Shown here: in pieces, positions 35,637-44,378 of the stretch
Layout of the letters: the number at the start of each line of letters is the position of its first letter
Numbering within the stretch: position 1 is the first letter of the stretch
Assembly (NCBI GenBank): GCA_036389135.1
Contig: DASVQP010000130.1
Coordinates: 1 to 64,000, forward strand
DNA: 64,000 bases
Direction of reading: 5' to 3'
Origin: Longimicrobium sp.
GTDB lineage: Bacteria > Gemmatimonadota > Gemmatimonadetes > Longimicrobiales > Longimicrobiaceae
Made by a program: the position numbers and the translations under genes
Notes under the pieces: generated by a model
The model's database searches: none
What the model was told of the DNA's origin: nothing
The model's input: only the letters and a program-made list of their open reading frames with translations

Positions 35637-36017
35637 ATGCCGCCGCTGCGCCTCACCATCCTCCCGGAAGCGCTCACCGTCTGCCGCCTGGCCGCAGGTG
35701 ACGCGTTTCCGTCGTGGCTCCCGACCCACGGCTTCCTCTCCGTCACCCGCACGTCCGACGAGCTTTCGGTCGTCTGCGCGGCGGATGCGGTGCCGGCCGG
35801 CGTCCGCTGCGAGCCCGGTTGGCGCGCCCTGGCCGTCGCGGGTCCGCTCGATTTCGATCTGACCGGCGTCCTCGCCTCCATCGCCACGCCGCTGGCGGAG
35901 GCGGGGATCAGCATCTTCGCGATCTCCACCTTCGACACCGATTACGTGCTGGTGAAGGCGGATCGGCTTGGCGATGCGACGGATGCGCTGCGGCACGCGG
36001 GCCACCGCTTTCTGTGA
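35637..36017 (+). CDS. ACT-domain protein (CASTOR/aspartokinase-like regulatory domain)
   Basis: 126 aa from the ATG at 35637 (a TTG at 35616 is in frame). Two ACT-like halves can be traced: LTILPEALTVCRLAAGDAFP with FLSVTRTSDELSVVCAAD, then GWRALAVAGPLDFDLTGVLA, SIATPLAEAGISIFAISTFD and TDYVLVKADRL. Small two-ACT proteins of this kind bind amino acids and are usually of unknown role. Neighbours give no clear ligand. Its stop codon overlaps the left end of a TGTCATCC-type element. Confidence 0.8.
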   Translation: MPPLRLTILPEALTVCRLAAGDAFPSWLPTHGFLSVTRTSDELSVVCAADAVPAGVRCEPGWRALAVAGPLDFDLTGVLASIATPLAEAGISIFAISTFDTDYVLVKADRLGDATDALRHAGHRFL

Positions 36018-36207
36018 TCCTGAACGAAGCGCCTCACCGTCGCCGAGGCCTCACAGATGGCTGGCGCGGAGTGAAGGATCTACTGCGCGTTCCGAGGGCG
36101 GCGTCGTTGCCCGCCGTCCTCTTGCCTCGCCGGCTAGATCCTTTGTTCGCCGCAGGAGTACGGTGTGCTTCGCGTGGTCCCTGCGCGGCGGCTTTCTCAG
36201 GATGACA
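36013..36207. repeat. TGTCATCC dispersed element, copy D
   Basis: Left end TGTGATCCTGA overlaps the stop of the ACT gene; right end AGGATGACA. The interior has AAGGATCTACTGCGCGTTCC and GCTAGATCCTTTGTTCGCCG. Confidence 0.7.
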
Positions 36208-36293
36208 AAAAACGGGGGTGGTCGCCGTGTTGCGGTGGGGGTGGCGGGGTGCGATTTTCGTCGCCCCAGACAACTTCTGAAGGAGCGGCGGCC

Positions 36294-36737
36294 ATGGCGG
36301 ATGGACTTCTGGCGGTGGGGAGCGAGGCTCCCGTATTCGAGGCGGAGACGACGGACGGGGCGCGCGTATCGCTCCCCGAGTTCCGAGGCAGGAGCGCGGT
36401 TCTCCTCATGTTCTACCCGCAGGACGACACGCCCGGGTGCACCGCCCAGATGTGCGCCGCCCGCGACCAGAGCGCCGACTACGCCGCGGCCGGCATCGTC
36501 CGCTTCGGCGTGAATCCGGGCTCGCTGGACAGCCATCGCGACTTCGTCTCCAAGTACTCGCTCGACTTCCCCCTGATCGTCGACGCCAACGCCGACATCG
36601 CCAGCGCGTACGGCGTGATCCGCGAGGGCGGCGGCGTGGGGAGGGCGACGTACCTGATCGACCGCGAGGGACGCATCGCGTACGCGGCCCCGGGCGCGCA
36701 CGGGTTCGCCGAGATCGCGGGAGCGGCCGGTGTCTGA
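36294..36737 (+). CDS. Peroxiredoxin, BCP/AhpC-TSA type
   Basis: 147 aa from the ATG at 36294 with GGAG upstream. Thiol peroxidase of the thioredoxin fold: GSEAPVFEAETTDGARVSLP, then FYPQDDTPGCTAQMCAARDQ with peroxidatic Cys in PGCT and the C-x4-C spacing seen in BCP/PrxQ, where the second Cys resolves the sulfenic acid. GVNPGSLDSHRDFVSKYSLD and RATYLIDREGRIAY complete the fold. It reduces hydroperoxides using thioredoxin. The stop overlaps the next gene's GTG start by 8 nt, so the two are probably co-translated. Confidence 0.9.
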   Translation: MADGLLAVGSEAPVFEAETTDGARVSLPEFRGRSAVLLMFYPQDDTPGCTAQMCAARDQSADYAAAGIVRFGVNPGSLDSHRDFVSKYSLDFPLIVDANADIASAYGVIREGGGVGRATYLIDREGRIAYAAPGAHGFAEIAGAAGV

Positions 36738-37401
36738 TGCGCCGCGGGGGGAGCTCGTCGTCCGCACCTTTACGGGCGGGCCGTTCACGCAGAACAGCTA
36801 CCTGGTGAGCTGCGCGCGCACCGGCTCCTCCATCTTGGTGGACGCCGGCGCGGCGACGCCGGAAGCGCTGGAGGCGGCACGTGCGACCGGCGTCGCCATC
36901 GACGCGATCGTGCTGACCCACGCGCACATCGACCACGTGGACGGGCTGTCGCACGCGAAGCGCGAGACAGGCGCTCCCATCTACCTCCACGCCGACGACC
37001 GGCAGCTCTACGACGGCGCGCCGGCGCAGGCGGAGTGGTTCGGGATGCGGATGGCCCCGCTACCGCCCGTGGATCGCGCGCTGGAGCACGGGGGCACGGT
37101 GCAGGTGGGCGACTGCACGCTCCTCGTGCGGCACGCGCCGGGGCACGCGCCCGGGCACGTGATCCTGGTGGGGGACGGGGTGGCGCTGGTGGGAGACGTG
37201 ATCTTCATGGGGTCCATCGGCCGCACCGACCTCCCCGGCGGGGACCTGCAGACGCTGATGAAGTCCATCCGCGAGGAGATCCTGACCCTCCCGGACACCA
37301 CCACGCTGTACAACGGCCACGGCCCGGCGACCACCGTGGGCCACGAGCGCGTGAGCAACCCGTTCATCACCGGCGTCTACGGCGGCAGCCGCTTCGCGTG
37401 A
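36730..37401 (+). CDS. MBL-fold metallo-hydrolase (glyoxalase II-like)
   Basis: 223 aa from a GTG at 36730. The metallo-beta-lactamase metal motif is VLTHAHIDHVDGL; later ligands are in HAPGHAPGHVILVGDGV, LVGDVIFMGSIGRTDLPGGD and YNGHGPATTVGHE. The arrangement fits small hydroxyacylglutathione-hydrolase-like (YcbL-type) enzymes. The substrate is probably a thioester, unknown. Overlap with the peroxiredoxin gene suggests a shared oxidative or electrophile stress unit; this is inference. Confidence 0.88.
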   Translation: MSDAPRGELVVRTFTGGPFTQNSYLVSCARTGSSILVDAGAATPEALEAARATGVAIDAIVLTHAHIDHVDGLSHAKRETGAPIYLHADDRQLYDGAPAQAEWFGMRMAPLPPVDRALEHGGTVQVGDCTLLVRHAPGHAPGHVILVGDGVALVGDVIFMGSIGRTDLPGGDLQTLMKSIREEILTLPDTTTLYNGHGPATTVGHERVSNPFITGVYGGSRFA

Positions 37402-37848
37402 CCGCCCGGCGCACCCCCCTCCACTTCCTGAACGGAGCGCCCCCGAGTACCCTGCCGTCCCTCGGACGCCAGGCGCGCGCAGTGAAGGAGACGGGCTCTG
37501 CCGCGCGCTCCGATCCATCCCATGTTCAGTAGACGGTGCGTGGCGTGGGTGGATCACCATGACGGGGCATTCACGAAACCCGGCGCGTCCGCGGCTGAGG
37601 GCGCGATGAATCGCGCCCCTCCGGTAGGTACGGTGCGGCGCCGATGATCCGTGAGCACTTGGCCTCCGCACATGGGCGGGTACGCCGTTCGCGGCGGATC
37701 CCGTTCCCTTCACTCCGCGCCGAAGGCCGGCGGTGGCGCGGGTTCGGTGTGGCGCTACGTTCAGGGAGTGAGTGGGGGGTGGTTTCGGTTGACGGTGCAG
37801 GGCGGGGGGTCTATCTTCGCGCCGCCGAACCCCCAGAACGGAGGCCCG
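37402..37848. repeat. Spacer with GCGCGATGAATCGCGC palindrome and purN promoter
   Basis: No gene is supported over 447 nt. A GGGCGCGATGAATCGCGCCC palindrome is at 37592-37618; related motifs occur near 4530, 30627 and 47975. The promoter of purN lies at 37789-37817. No purine riboswitch fold is evident in the short leader. Confidence 0.55.
37789..37817 (+). promoter_or_regulatory. Promoter of purN-purH
   Basis: TTGACG (37789-37794), a 17-nt spacer and TATCTT (37812-37817), with the purN start 31 nt downstream. Confidence 0.6.
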
Positions 37849-38538
37849 TTGAACGAACCCGTGCGCGTCGCCGTCCTCGCATCCGGCGGGGGGAGCAACC
37901 TGCAGGCGCTGATCGACCGCTTCCGCGGCGAGGCGCCGCCGGTGCGCGTGGAGCTGGTGGTCGCCAGCCGGGCGGGAATCGGCGCGCTGGAGAGGGCGCA
38001 GCGCGCGGGGATCACCGGGATCGTGGTGGACCCGCGCGAGTACGGAGACGGGCACGCGGCGCGCCTGCTGGCGGCGCTGGAGGAGCACCGGATCGGGCTG
38101 GTGGTGCTCGCGGGGTACCTGTCGCTGGTGCCGGCGGAGGTGGTGGAGCGGTTTCGCGGGAGGATGCTCAACATCCACCCGGCGCTCCTGCCGGCGTTCG
38201 GCGGGCGCGGGATGTACGGGATGCGCGTGCACCGCGCCGTCATCGAATCGGGGGTGCGCGTGTCCGGCGCGACGGTGCACCGCGTGGACGACCGCTACGA
38301 CGAGGGCGAGATCGTGGCGCAGTGGCCCGTACCCGTGCTCCCGGGCGATACGCCGGAGACGCTCGCCGCGCGGGTGCTGGCGGTGGAGCACCGCATCCTA
38401 CCCCTGGCCGTCGAGGCGGTGGCGCTCGGCGAGACGCCGCACGACACCCCCGGCGGCCCGATCTGCTTCGACCTGTACGCGTCGCCCGCGCCCCCCGAGG
38501 CATCGGTGCGCGCGACGCTGGCCTCCATCCTTAGCTGA
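37849..38538 (+). CDS. purN: Phosphoribosylglycinamide formyltransferase PurN
   Basis: 229 aa from a TTG at 37849 with GGAGG 5 nt upstream; homology starts at VRVAVLASGGGSNLQALID. Transfers a formyl group from 10-formyl-THF to GAR in purine synthesis. Active-site landmarks are VVLAGYLSLVPAEVVERFRG, MLNIHPALLPAFGGRGMYG with catalytic Asn-His-Pro, and GATVHRVDDRYDEGEIV with the catalytic Asp. Ends 3 nt before purH. Confidence 0.93.
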   Translation: MNEPVRVAVLASGGGSNLQALIDRFRGEAPPVRVELVVASRAGIGALERAQRAGITGIVVDPREYGDGHAARLLAALEEHRIGLVVLAGYLSLVPAEVVERFRGRMLNIHPALLPAFGGRGMYGMRVHRAVIESGVRVSGATVHRVDDRYDEGEIVAQWPVPVLPGDTPETLAARVLAVEHRILPLAVEAVALGETPHDTPGGPICFDLYASPAPPEASVRATLASILS

Positions 38539-38541
38539 ACC

Positions 38542-40065
38542 ATGCCGCGTGCACTGCTGAGCGTATCGGACAAGACCGGCCTCCTCTCCTTTGCGCGCGC
38601 GCTGGCGGAGCGCGGCTGGACCCTCCTCTCCACCGGCGGCACCGCGCGCGCCCTCCGCGACGGCGGGCTCGCCGTGACGGAGGTGAGCGAGGTGACGGGG
38701 CATCCGGAGATGATGGATGGCCGCGTGAAGACGCTGCACCCCGCCGTGCACGCGGGGCTCCTGGGGCGCCGGGCGAACGCGGACGACATGGAGCAGATGC
38801 GGGCGCAGGGGTACGAGCCGATCGACCTGGTGGCCGTCAACCTGTACCCGTTTCGCGAGACGGTGGCGCGCCCCGGCGTCACGCTGGAGGACGCCATCGA
38901 GAACATCGACATCGGCGGGCCGTCGATGCTGCGCTCGGCCGCCAAGAACCACGCGAGCGTCTGGGTCGTGGTGGATCCGGCCGATTACGACGCCGTCCTC
39001 GCGGGCCTCGAGGCAGACGATGCGGGGCTGCGGCGGCGGCTGGCGGCAAAGGTCTTCGAGCACACCTCGTCGTACGACCGCGCCATCGCCGGCTACCTGG
39101 GCGAGGGCAGGTCGCTGAACCTGTCGCTCGAAAAGGTGCAGGACCTCCGCTACGGCGAGAACCCGGACCAGCGCGCGGCGTTCTACCGCGACGCGGATGC
39201 CGGCGGCGCCGGCCTGGCGGCGATGAAGCAGCTTCATGGCAAGGAGCTGTCGTTCAACAACCTGATCGACGTGGATGCCGCGCTCCTCGCCGTCTCCGCG
39301 TGGGAGGGGGAGGCGCTGGCGGCGTGCGCCATCGTTAAGCACACCACGCCGTGCGGCATCGCGGCCGGCGCGGACCCGGCGGAGGCGTACAACAAGGCGC
39401 TCCAGACCGATCCCACCAGCGCGTTCGGCTCGGTGATCGCCTTCAACAGCGAGGTGACGGAGCAGGCGGCCGTCCTCCTCCGCCCCAACTTCGTGGAGGC
39501 GATCGTCGCGCCCTCGTTCGCCGATGGCGCGCTGCGTCTGCTGACCGAGAAGAAGAACCTTCGCCTCCTCACCATCCCCGCGGCGGGCGGCGGGGCGGGG
39601 GAGACGGACTTCAAGCGGGTGCGCGGCGGATTCGTGGCGCAGGACCGCCTCTCGATGCGCTTCCCCGAGGACGGCTGGAGGGTCGCGTCCGAGCGCGCGC
39701 CGACCGGCGAGGAGATGGACGATCTGCGCTTCGCCTGGCGGGCGGTGGCGACGGTGAAGTCCAACGCGATCCTCCTGGCGCGCGGCGGGATGGCGCTGGG
39801 GATCGGCGCGGGGCAGATGAGCCGCGTGGACTCGTCGCGCATCGCGGTGATGAAGGCGCGCGACAACGGCTTCGACCTGGCGGGGGCGGCGCTCGCCTCC
39901 GACGCCTTCTTCCCCTTCCGCGACGGCGTGGACGCGGCGGCGCAGGCGGGTGTGCGCGCCATCATCCAGCCCGGCGGCTCCGTCCGCGACGACGAGGTGA
40001 TCGCCGCCGCCAACGAGCACGCGATCGCGATGGTGTTCACGGGGCGTAGGCTGTTCAGGCACTGA
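38542..40065 (+). CDS. purH: Bifunctional AICAR transformylase / IMP cyclohydrolase PurH
   Basis: 507 aa, normal length. Catalyses the last two steps to IMP. N-terminal cyclohydrolase domain: ALLSVSDKTGLLSFARALAE, LLSTGGTARALRDGGL, HPEMMDGRVKTLHPAVHAGL and IDIGGPSMLRSAAKNH. C-terminal transformylase: LRYGENPDQRAAFYRD, KHTTPCGIAAG with the catalytic Lys-His, PTSAFGSVIAFN and GAGQMSRVDS, FFPFRDGVD. It follows purN by 3 nt; with purN it forms a two-gene purine operon. Confidence 0.96.
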   Translation: MPRALLSVSDKTGLLSFARALAERGWTLLSTGGTARALRDGGLAVTEVSEVTGHPEMMDGRVKTLHPAVHAGLLGRRANADDMEQMRAQGYEPIDLVAVNLYPFRETVARPGVTLEDAIENIDIGGPSMLRSAAKNHASVWVVVDPADYDAVLAGLEADDAGLRRRLAAKVFEHTSSYDRAIAGYLGEGRSLNLSLEKVQDLRYGENPDQRAAFYRDADAGGAGLAAMKQLHGKELSFNNLIDVDAALLAVSAWEGEALAACAIVKHTTPCGIAAGADPAEAYNKALQTDPTSAFGSVIAFNSEVTEQAAVLLRPNFVEAIVAPSFADGALRLLTEKKNLRLLTIPAAGGGAGETDFKRVRGGFVAQDRLSMRFPEDGWRVASERAPTGEEMDDLRFAWRAVATVKSNAILLARGGMALGIGAGQMSRVDSSRIAVMKARDNGFDLAGAALASDAFFPFRDGVDAAAQAGVRAIIQPGGSVRDDEVIAAANEHAIAMVFTGRRLFRH

Positions 40066-40070
40066 GCTGC

Positions 40071-40124
40071 GGGGGAATGGGGAATGGGGAATGGGGAATG
40101 GGGAATGGGGAATGGGGAATGGGA
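40071..40124 (+). repeat. GGGGAAT minisatellite
   Basis: About seven tandem copies of the 7-bp unit GGGGAAT directly after purH. The inverse ATTCCCC array, about eight copies, is at 40866-40927; a shorter direct array is at 25311-25350. Confidence 0.9.
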
Positions 40125-40215
40125 AGATCGCCGCGGGGAGAGGGTGCAGATTGGAGTGGATATTGCGGGTCGGTCAAACTGGCATTTTCCGCATTCCCAA
40201 CGACGAAAGGTCCCC

Positions 40216-40668
40216 ATGTCATCGAAGCGTCTCATCGTGGTTTCGGCGGCGCTGTTCACCCTCGCGTTGGGAAGCGCCGCGTGCGGATCGCGGGAGCGTG
40301 CGGCGTCGGCGCCGGGTGCGGAGTCGGTGGCCGGCGCGGAGGGGCTGAAGCTTCGCATCAAGCAGGGCGGGCAGTACTTCGTGGCGGATGAACCCGGCGC
40401 CCTCACGGCCGAGCAGATGGCGCAGCGGCTCAAGAACGAGGACCCGGCGCGCTTCGGGAAGTCCATCTACGTCCTGGGTGACCCCGGGATCAGTGGCTAC
40501 GACGTGGTACTCGCGACCAACGCGGCGGGCGCGGCCGGGTTCACGCGGGCCGCGGGGATCGCGAATTACCGCGAGGACGCGGGCAAGGGGGCGCGTCTGG
40601 ACACGTGGGAAATCGAGCTGCGCAGGCCGGCGCCCAACGTCGCGCGGGATACCGCGATCCGGAAGTAG
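40216..40668 (+). CDS. Small lipoprotein of unknown function
   Basis: 150 aa from the ATG at 40216 with AAAGG upstream. The signal MSSKRLIVVSAALFTLALGS ends in lipobox SAAC with Cys23. The mature protein has one strand-rich segment (LKLRIKQGGQYFVADEPGAL, TAEQMAQRLKNEDPARFGKS) and ends basic. No family recognised. It is flanked by two opposite GGGGAAT arrays and closed by a terminator at 40693-40719. Confidence 0.7.
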   Translation: MSSKRLIVVSAALFTLALGSAACGSRERAASAPGAESVAGAEGLKLRIKQGGQYFVADEPGALTAEQMAQRLKNEDPARFGKSIYVLGDPGISGYDVVLATNAAGAAGFTRAAGIANYREDAGKGARLDTWEIELRRPAPNVARDTAIRK

Positions 40669-41002
40669 GCGCGCCTGGCGCCGCACGACGAGCCCCGCGG
40701 GATTTGCCGCGGGGTTTTTGCGTTGTGGAAGCAGAGTCTGGGAGCGGGGACGGACACGGGCAGGCCCCTACGCGGAACGTGGGCATAGGTGCCGGGGCGA
40801 GGGTGGGCGGACACGCAGGTCCGCCCCTACCACATCGGTGCGGCGGGCCGGAGGTCGAGGCGCCGTGCCCATTCCCCATTCCCCATTCCCCATTCCCCAT
40901 TCCCCATTCCCCATTCCCCATTCCCCAGTCCCCCCGCCGTTTGACGCCGCGCCGGGACTCGCCTACTTTGCCGGTCTCGACAACGGAAACAGGGGACACA
41001 TC
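40669..41002. repeat. Spacer with dispersed repeat and ATTCCCC array
   Basis: Holds the lipoprotein terminator, an inverted copy of the GTAGGGGCAGACC repeat (40794-40830) and about eight ATTCCCC units (40866-40927). The larC ribosome-binding site AGGGGA lies at its right end. No gene. Confidence 0.65.
40693..40719 (+). terminator. Rho-independent terminator
   Basis: Stem CCCCGCGG / CCGCGGGG with a GATTTG loop and TTTTT. Confidence 0.85.
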
Positions 41003-42172
41003 GTGCGGGGGCTGATCTTCGACCCGTTCAGCGGCATCAGCGGCGACATGACGGTCGCCGCGCTGCTGGACCTGGGCCTGCCACTGGAGTGGCTGCAGGG
41101 GTTCGTGGCCGGGCTCGACCTCGGCGACATCCGGGTGGGCGCGGAGCGGGTGCAGCGGAAGGGGATCGCGTGCACCCGGCTGCTGCTGGAGCTGCCTCAC
41201 GAGCACGCGCACCGGCACCTCCACCACGTCGTCAAGATCATCGAGGGAACCGGTGCCCCGGCGCAGGTCAAGGAGCGGGCGGTCCACGCCTTCACCCTGC
41301 TGGCCGACGCCGAAGCGGAGGTACACGGCACCACGCGCGAAAAGGTGCACTTCCACGAGGTCGGCGCGCTGGATGCCATCGTGGACATCCTCAGCGCGAT
41401 GGCGGGGTGCGCGGAGCTGGGGGCGACGGAGTTCTACACGCGGCCCGTGACGCTGGGGCGCGGCTGGGTGAACATCGCGCACGGCAACTTTCCGCTCCCG
41501 GCGCCGGCCACCCTCAAGCTGCTGGGGGGGATCCCGGTGCGCGACCCCGACTTCGAGGGGGAGTGCACCACGCCGACCGGAGCCGCCATCCTGCGGGCGC
41601 TCACCGGCGGGGCCGCGGCGCCCACGTCGTTCACGCCGGTCGCCAACGGCTTCGGCGCGGGAACTCGCGACCCGCAGGACCGCCCCAACTGCCTGCGGCT
41701 GATCCTGGTGGAGGGGAACGAGGCGGCGGCGGAGAGCGTCGTGGTGATCCAGTGCGACGTGGACGACCTGCCGCCCGAGTACGTGCCGCCGCTGATGGAG
41801 GCGGCGCTGGCGGCCGGGGCGCTGGACTGCACGGCGCAGCCCGTGATGATGAAGAAGGGCCGGCCGGGCGTGCGCATCGAGGCGCTTGCGCATCCCGACC
41901 GGCGCGACGCGGTGGCGGAGGCGCTCTTCCACGCCGGCTCCACCATCGGGGTGCGCTTCTGGGCGGCGGACCGGCGTACACTGCCGCGACGGATGGAGAC
42001 CGTGTTGTGGCGCGGGCAGGAAGTTCGCGTGAAGCGCTCGACGCTCCCGGGCGGGGGCGAGCGGGCGAAGCCGGAGTTCGAGGACGTGGCGCGGGCCGCG
42101 GCGGCGCTGGGGATCACCCCGCTTGCCGCCTACCGCGCCCTGCTGGCCGAGGGCGTCGCGGCCGAGGGGTAG
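41003..42172 (+). CDS. larC: LarC nickel-insertion protein for the NPN cofactor
   Basis: 389 aa from a GTG at 41003 with AGGGGA upstream. LarC inserts nickel into pyridinium-3,5-bisthiocarboxylic acid mononucleotide, the cofactor of lactate racemase and related enzymes. Landmarks are IFDPFSGISGDMTVAALLDL, the His-rich LPHEHAHRHLHHVVKIIE, KVHFHEVGALDAIVDILSAM, the ECTTPTGAAIL segment, QCDVDDLPPEYVPPLMEAAL and MMKKGRPGVRIEALAHP. The C-terminal domain is in the same frame, whereas in some species a frameshift is needed. larB, larE and larA are absent from the window. Confidence 0.9.
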   Translation: MRGLIFDPFSGISGDMTVAALLDLGLPLEWLQGFVAGLDLGDIRVGAERVQRKGIACTRLLLELPHEHAHRHLHHVVKIIEGTGAPAQVKERAVHAFTLLADAEAEVHGTTREKVHFHEVGALDAIVDILSAMAGCAELGATEFYTRPVTLGRGWVNIAHGNFPLPAPATLKLLGGIPVRDPDFEGECTTPTGAAILRALTGGAAAPTSFTPVANGFGAGTRDPQDRPNCLRLILVEGNEAAAESVVVIQCDVDDLPPEYVPPLMEAALAAGALDCTAQPVMMKKGRPGVRIEALAHPDRRDAVAEALFHAGSTIGVRFWAADRRTLPRRMETVLWRGQEVRVKRSTLPGGGERAKPEFEDVARAAAALGITPLAAYRALLAEGVAAEG

Positions 42173-42245
42173 CCCCCCCGGCCGCGGCCTCCGGACCGAT
42201 CGCCCCTTGCAGGGGCGGCACCTTTCCCTTCCACGGAGGATGGAA

Positions 42246-43511
42246 ATGAAGATCGAACGTGGGCTGATCCTTGCCGCCGGCATCGCCGTGGCGAGCGCCT
42301 GCGCAAGCGCGGGCACCACCGGGGGCGGCACGGCCGCCGGGCCCGCCGTGGCGGCTTCGTCGGCGCTGCCGCAGGTGCAGTGCGCCAACGGTGCGCCCAC
42401 CGTGACCGCGCAGGCCACCGCCGCGCAGGCGGCGCTCAACCGCACGCTGATCCTTCAGGGCGCGGCGCAGACGCCGTTGTACAACACGGCGATGGAGCAG
42501 GCGCGCGCCGGCATCGCGGCCGAGGCCAACAACCCGCTCCACTACTTCCTGCTTGCCCAGGCGGCGCTCGGCACCAACAACTACGCGGCCGCCGACAGCG
42601 CCTTCCGCCGCACGCTGGAGCTCTGCCCGCAGTTCGCGGCCGAGGTCAACCCGCTGCGCGAGCGCGCCTCGCAGATGGTGTTCAACGCGGGCGTGGAGGC
42701 GTTCACCCGGGGAGACACCGCGCAGGCCCTGTCGCAGTGGGAGCAGGCCGGGCGGATGAACGAGGCGATGCCGCAGGCGCACTTCAACCAGGCGGTGGTG
42801 TACGCGGGCCGCAACGACCACGCGCGTGCCGCCACGGCGTACCGCGCCGCGCTCGCCTCGCTGGAGCGCGTCACGCCGGACACCAGCAACGCCGCGGAGC
42901 TCGTGGAGACGCGGGCGGGGAGCCTTTCCGGGCTGCTGAACGCGGGCGCGCACTTCTTCTCGGTGAACGACTTCGCGCGCGCCGGCGAGATGTTCGCCGA
43001 GGTGCACCGCCTGGACCCCAACCACCGCGACGCCTGGTACAACCACGCGCTCGCGCTGTACAAGCTGGAGCGCTGGCAGGAGCTGGTGCCGGTGGCGTCG
43101 CGCCTGGTGCAGATCGACCCGCTCAACTACAACGCGCGGATCGTGCTGTTCAACGCGTACAAGGGGATCTCGGATGCGGCGAAGGCGTCGCGCAACACGG
43201 CGGTGGAAAGTGCGAACCGGAACCTGGCGGTGAGCACGCTGCAGGCGGCGGACTCCCTGGTCGTTCAGGTGGACGAGACGCAGCTCAGCACGCGCGACGA
43301 CGGCGCCCGCCTCACCGGTGTCGTGAAGGGTGGCATTGCGCGCGCGGGCACGCCGATCCGCCTGAACTTCACCTTCTTCGGCCCGTCCGGCCCGGTGGGC
43401 ACGCAGAGCATCACCGTGAACGCCCCCGCCAAGGACGCCTCGGCCCCCTTTGAGGTCTCGCTGCCCACGACGCAGCCGGTGACGGGGTACAGCTACCGGG
43501 TGGGAAGCTAA
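42246..43511 (+). CDS. TPR lipoprotein
   Basis: 421 aa from the ATG at 42246. Signal MKIERGLILAAGIAVASACA with lipobox SAC. Residues 60-340 form several TPR units (NNPLHYFLLAQAALGTNNYA, ADSAFRRTLEL; MVFNAGVEAFTRGDTAQALS; FARAGEMFAEVHRLDPNHRD; LVPVASRLVQIDPLNYNARI). The C-terminal 100 residues form a strand-rich domain (ADSLVVQVDETQLSTRDDGA, RAGTPIRLNFTFFGP). Probably an envelope scaffold for protein complexes. Stands alone, 73 nt after larC. Confidence 0.8.
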   Translation: MKIERGLILAAGIAVASACASAGTTGGGTAAGPAVAASSALPQVQCANGAPTVTAQATAAQAALNRTLILQGAAQTPLYNTAMEQARAGIAAEANNPLHYFLLAQAALGTNNYAAADSAFRRTLELCPQFAAEVNPLRERASQMVFNAGVEAFTRGDTAQALSQWEQAGRMNEAMPQAHFNQAVVYAGRNDHARAATAYRAALASLERVTPDTSNAAELVETRAGSLSGLLNAGAHFFSVNDFARAGEMFAEVHRLDPNHRDAWYNHALALYKLERWQELVPVASRLVQIDPLNYNARIVLFNAYKGISDAAKASRNTAVESANRNLAVSTLQAADSLVVQVDETQLSTRDDGARLTGVVKGGIARAGTPIRLNFTFFGPSGPVGTQSITVNAPAKDASAPFEVSLPTTQPVTGYSYRVGS

Positions 43512-43766
43512 CCCGAAGAAGTGCGTTAGTGCGTTGGTGCGGGGCGGCGTCGCGAGATGCCGCCCCGCTGCCGTTCCAAAAGAGAAAAGCATCACACAGA
43601 GAGCACAGAGCCAACCGCAAGACACAAAGAACCTCTCTTGCCGTTCTTGCAGTGTCCCTCCGTGTCTCTGTGTGAAACATCCGTTGCGCTCCTTCGAGGT
43701 GCACGCTTCTTGCGACCCGGAGAGGGAATTCCAGAGGGGCCGAACGACACGCGGAGAGGAGCCGGT
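43512..43766. repeat. Short tandem and CACAGAG-type repeats
   Basis: GTGCGTTAGTGCGTTGGTGCG (43518-43539) is a tandem repeat of AGTGCGTT. CACACAGAGAGCACAGAG (43592) and GTGTCTCTGTGTGAAA (43660) form the loose inverted pair also seen at 13160 and 34270. No gene. Confidence 0.55.
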
Positions 43767-44312
43767 TTGAGCGTAGACGAGATCGCGGAACAGACTGTCC
43801 GCTGCGAGCACTGTGGAGTGGAGTTCGCGGGCGGCGACGCATGCCCGCAGTGCGGGAAGCTGCGGGAGCAGGTGACGTGCGAGGACGACCCATCACAGCT
43901 CGCGGTGTTCCGCTGCGTGATCTGCGGGCGCGCGGTGTGCCGCAACCTGCCGGAAGGCTCGCACGCGGCGCTCTGCGACGAGCACCGCACCGTGCCGATG
44001 ATCGAAGGGTGGGCTCAGGTGTACAGTGCAGCGTCGGAGATGGAGGCGCAGCTCATCGTGGAGAATCTGCGCGCCGAGGAGATCGACGCGCTGCTCTACA
44101 ACCAGGCCGACCGCTCCTTCCCCGTGGACATGGGCGAGCTGAGCATCGCCCGCGTGCTGGTGCCGGTGTGGCAGTACGGCACCGCGCTGGAGATGATCCA
44201 GTCGCACATGGACTCGGCGGGCGAGGTGTCGTTCGCCTGCCCGGTCTGCGGCGAGGTGTACGAGCCGGGGCAGGCGGTGTGCGGCTCGTGCGGGGCGCCG
44301 CTGGCGGGGTAG
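43767..44312 (+). CDS. Zinc-ribbon protein with DUF2007-like domain
   Basis: 181 aa from a TTG at 43767 with GGAGAGGAG upstream. It opens with a zinc ribbon (VRCEHCGVEFAGGDACPQCG) and a second Cys-rich segment (FRCVICGRAVCRNLPEGSHA, LCDEH, a B-box-like set). The middle is DUF2007-like (SAASEMEAQLIVENLRAEEI, DALLYNQADRSFPVDMGELS), and it closes with another zinc ribbon (FACPVCGEVYEPGQAVCGSC). DUF2007 is described as a putative signal-transducing domain; no specific function is known. Cytoplasmic. Confidence 0.75.
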   Translation: MSVDEIAEQTVRCEHCGVEFAGGDACPQCGKLREQVTCEDDPSQLAVFRCVICGRAVCRNLPEGSHAALCDEHRTVPMIEGWAQVYSAASEMEAQLIVENLRAEEIDALLYNQADRSFPVDMGELSIARVLVPVWQYGTALEMIQSHMDSAGEVSFACPVCGEVYEPGQAVCGSCGAPLAG

Positions 44313-44319
44313 CCGTTCG

Positions 44320-44348
44320 TTGACGCGGCCGGTGCGCGGCGCCATATT
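44320..44348 (+). promoter_or_regulatory. Possible promoter of the der operon
   Basis: TTGACG (44320-44325), a 17-nt spacer and CATATT (44343-44348). A terminator-like hairpin at 44379-44410 lies downstream of it and before der, so read-through or attenuation would be needed if this is the operon promoter. Confidence 0.45.
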
Positions 44349-44378
44349 CGCCCCGCCGGCCGCGCACATCGGGCCGCG

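Noticed and set aside
37402-37848. Purine riboswitch before purN
   Set aside because: The leader from the predicted start is only about 25 nt, and no purine-aptamer core is visible.
40084-40215. N-terminal extension of the lipoprotein through the GGGGAAT array (repeated Met-Gly-Asn-Gly-Glu-Trp)
   Set aside because: The repeat is not a multiple of three and would change the frame with copy number; a normal lipoprotein signal starts at 40216 with a ribosome-binding site.
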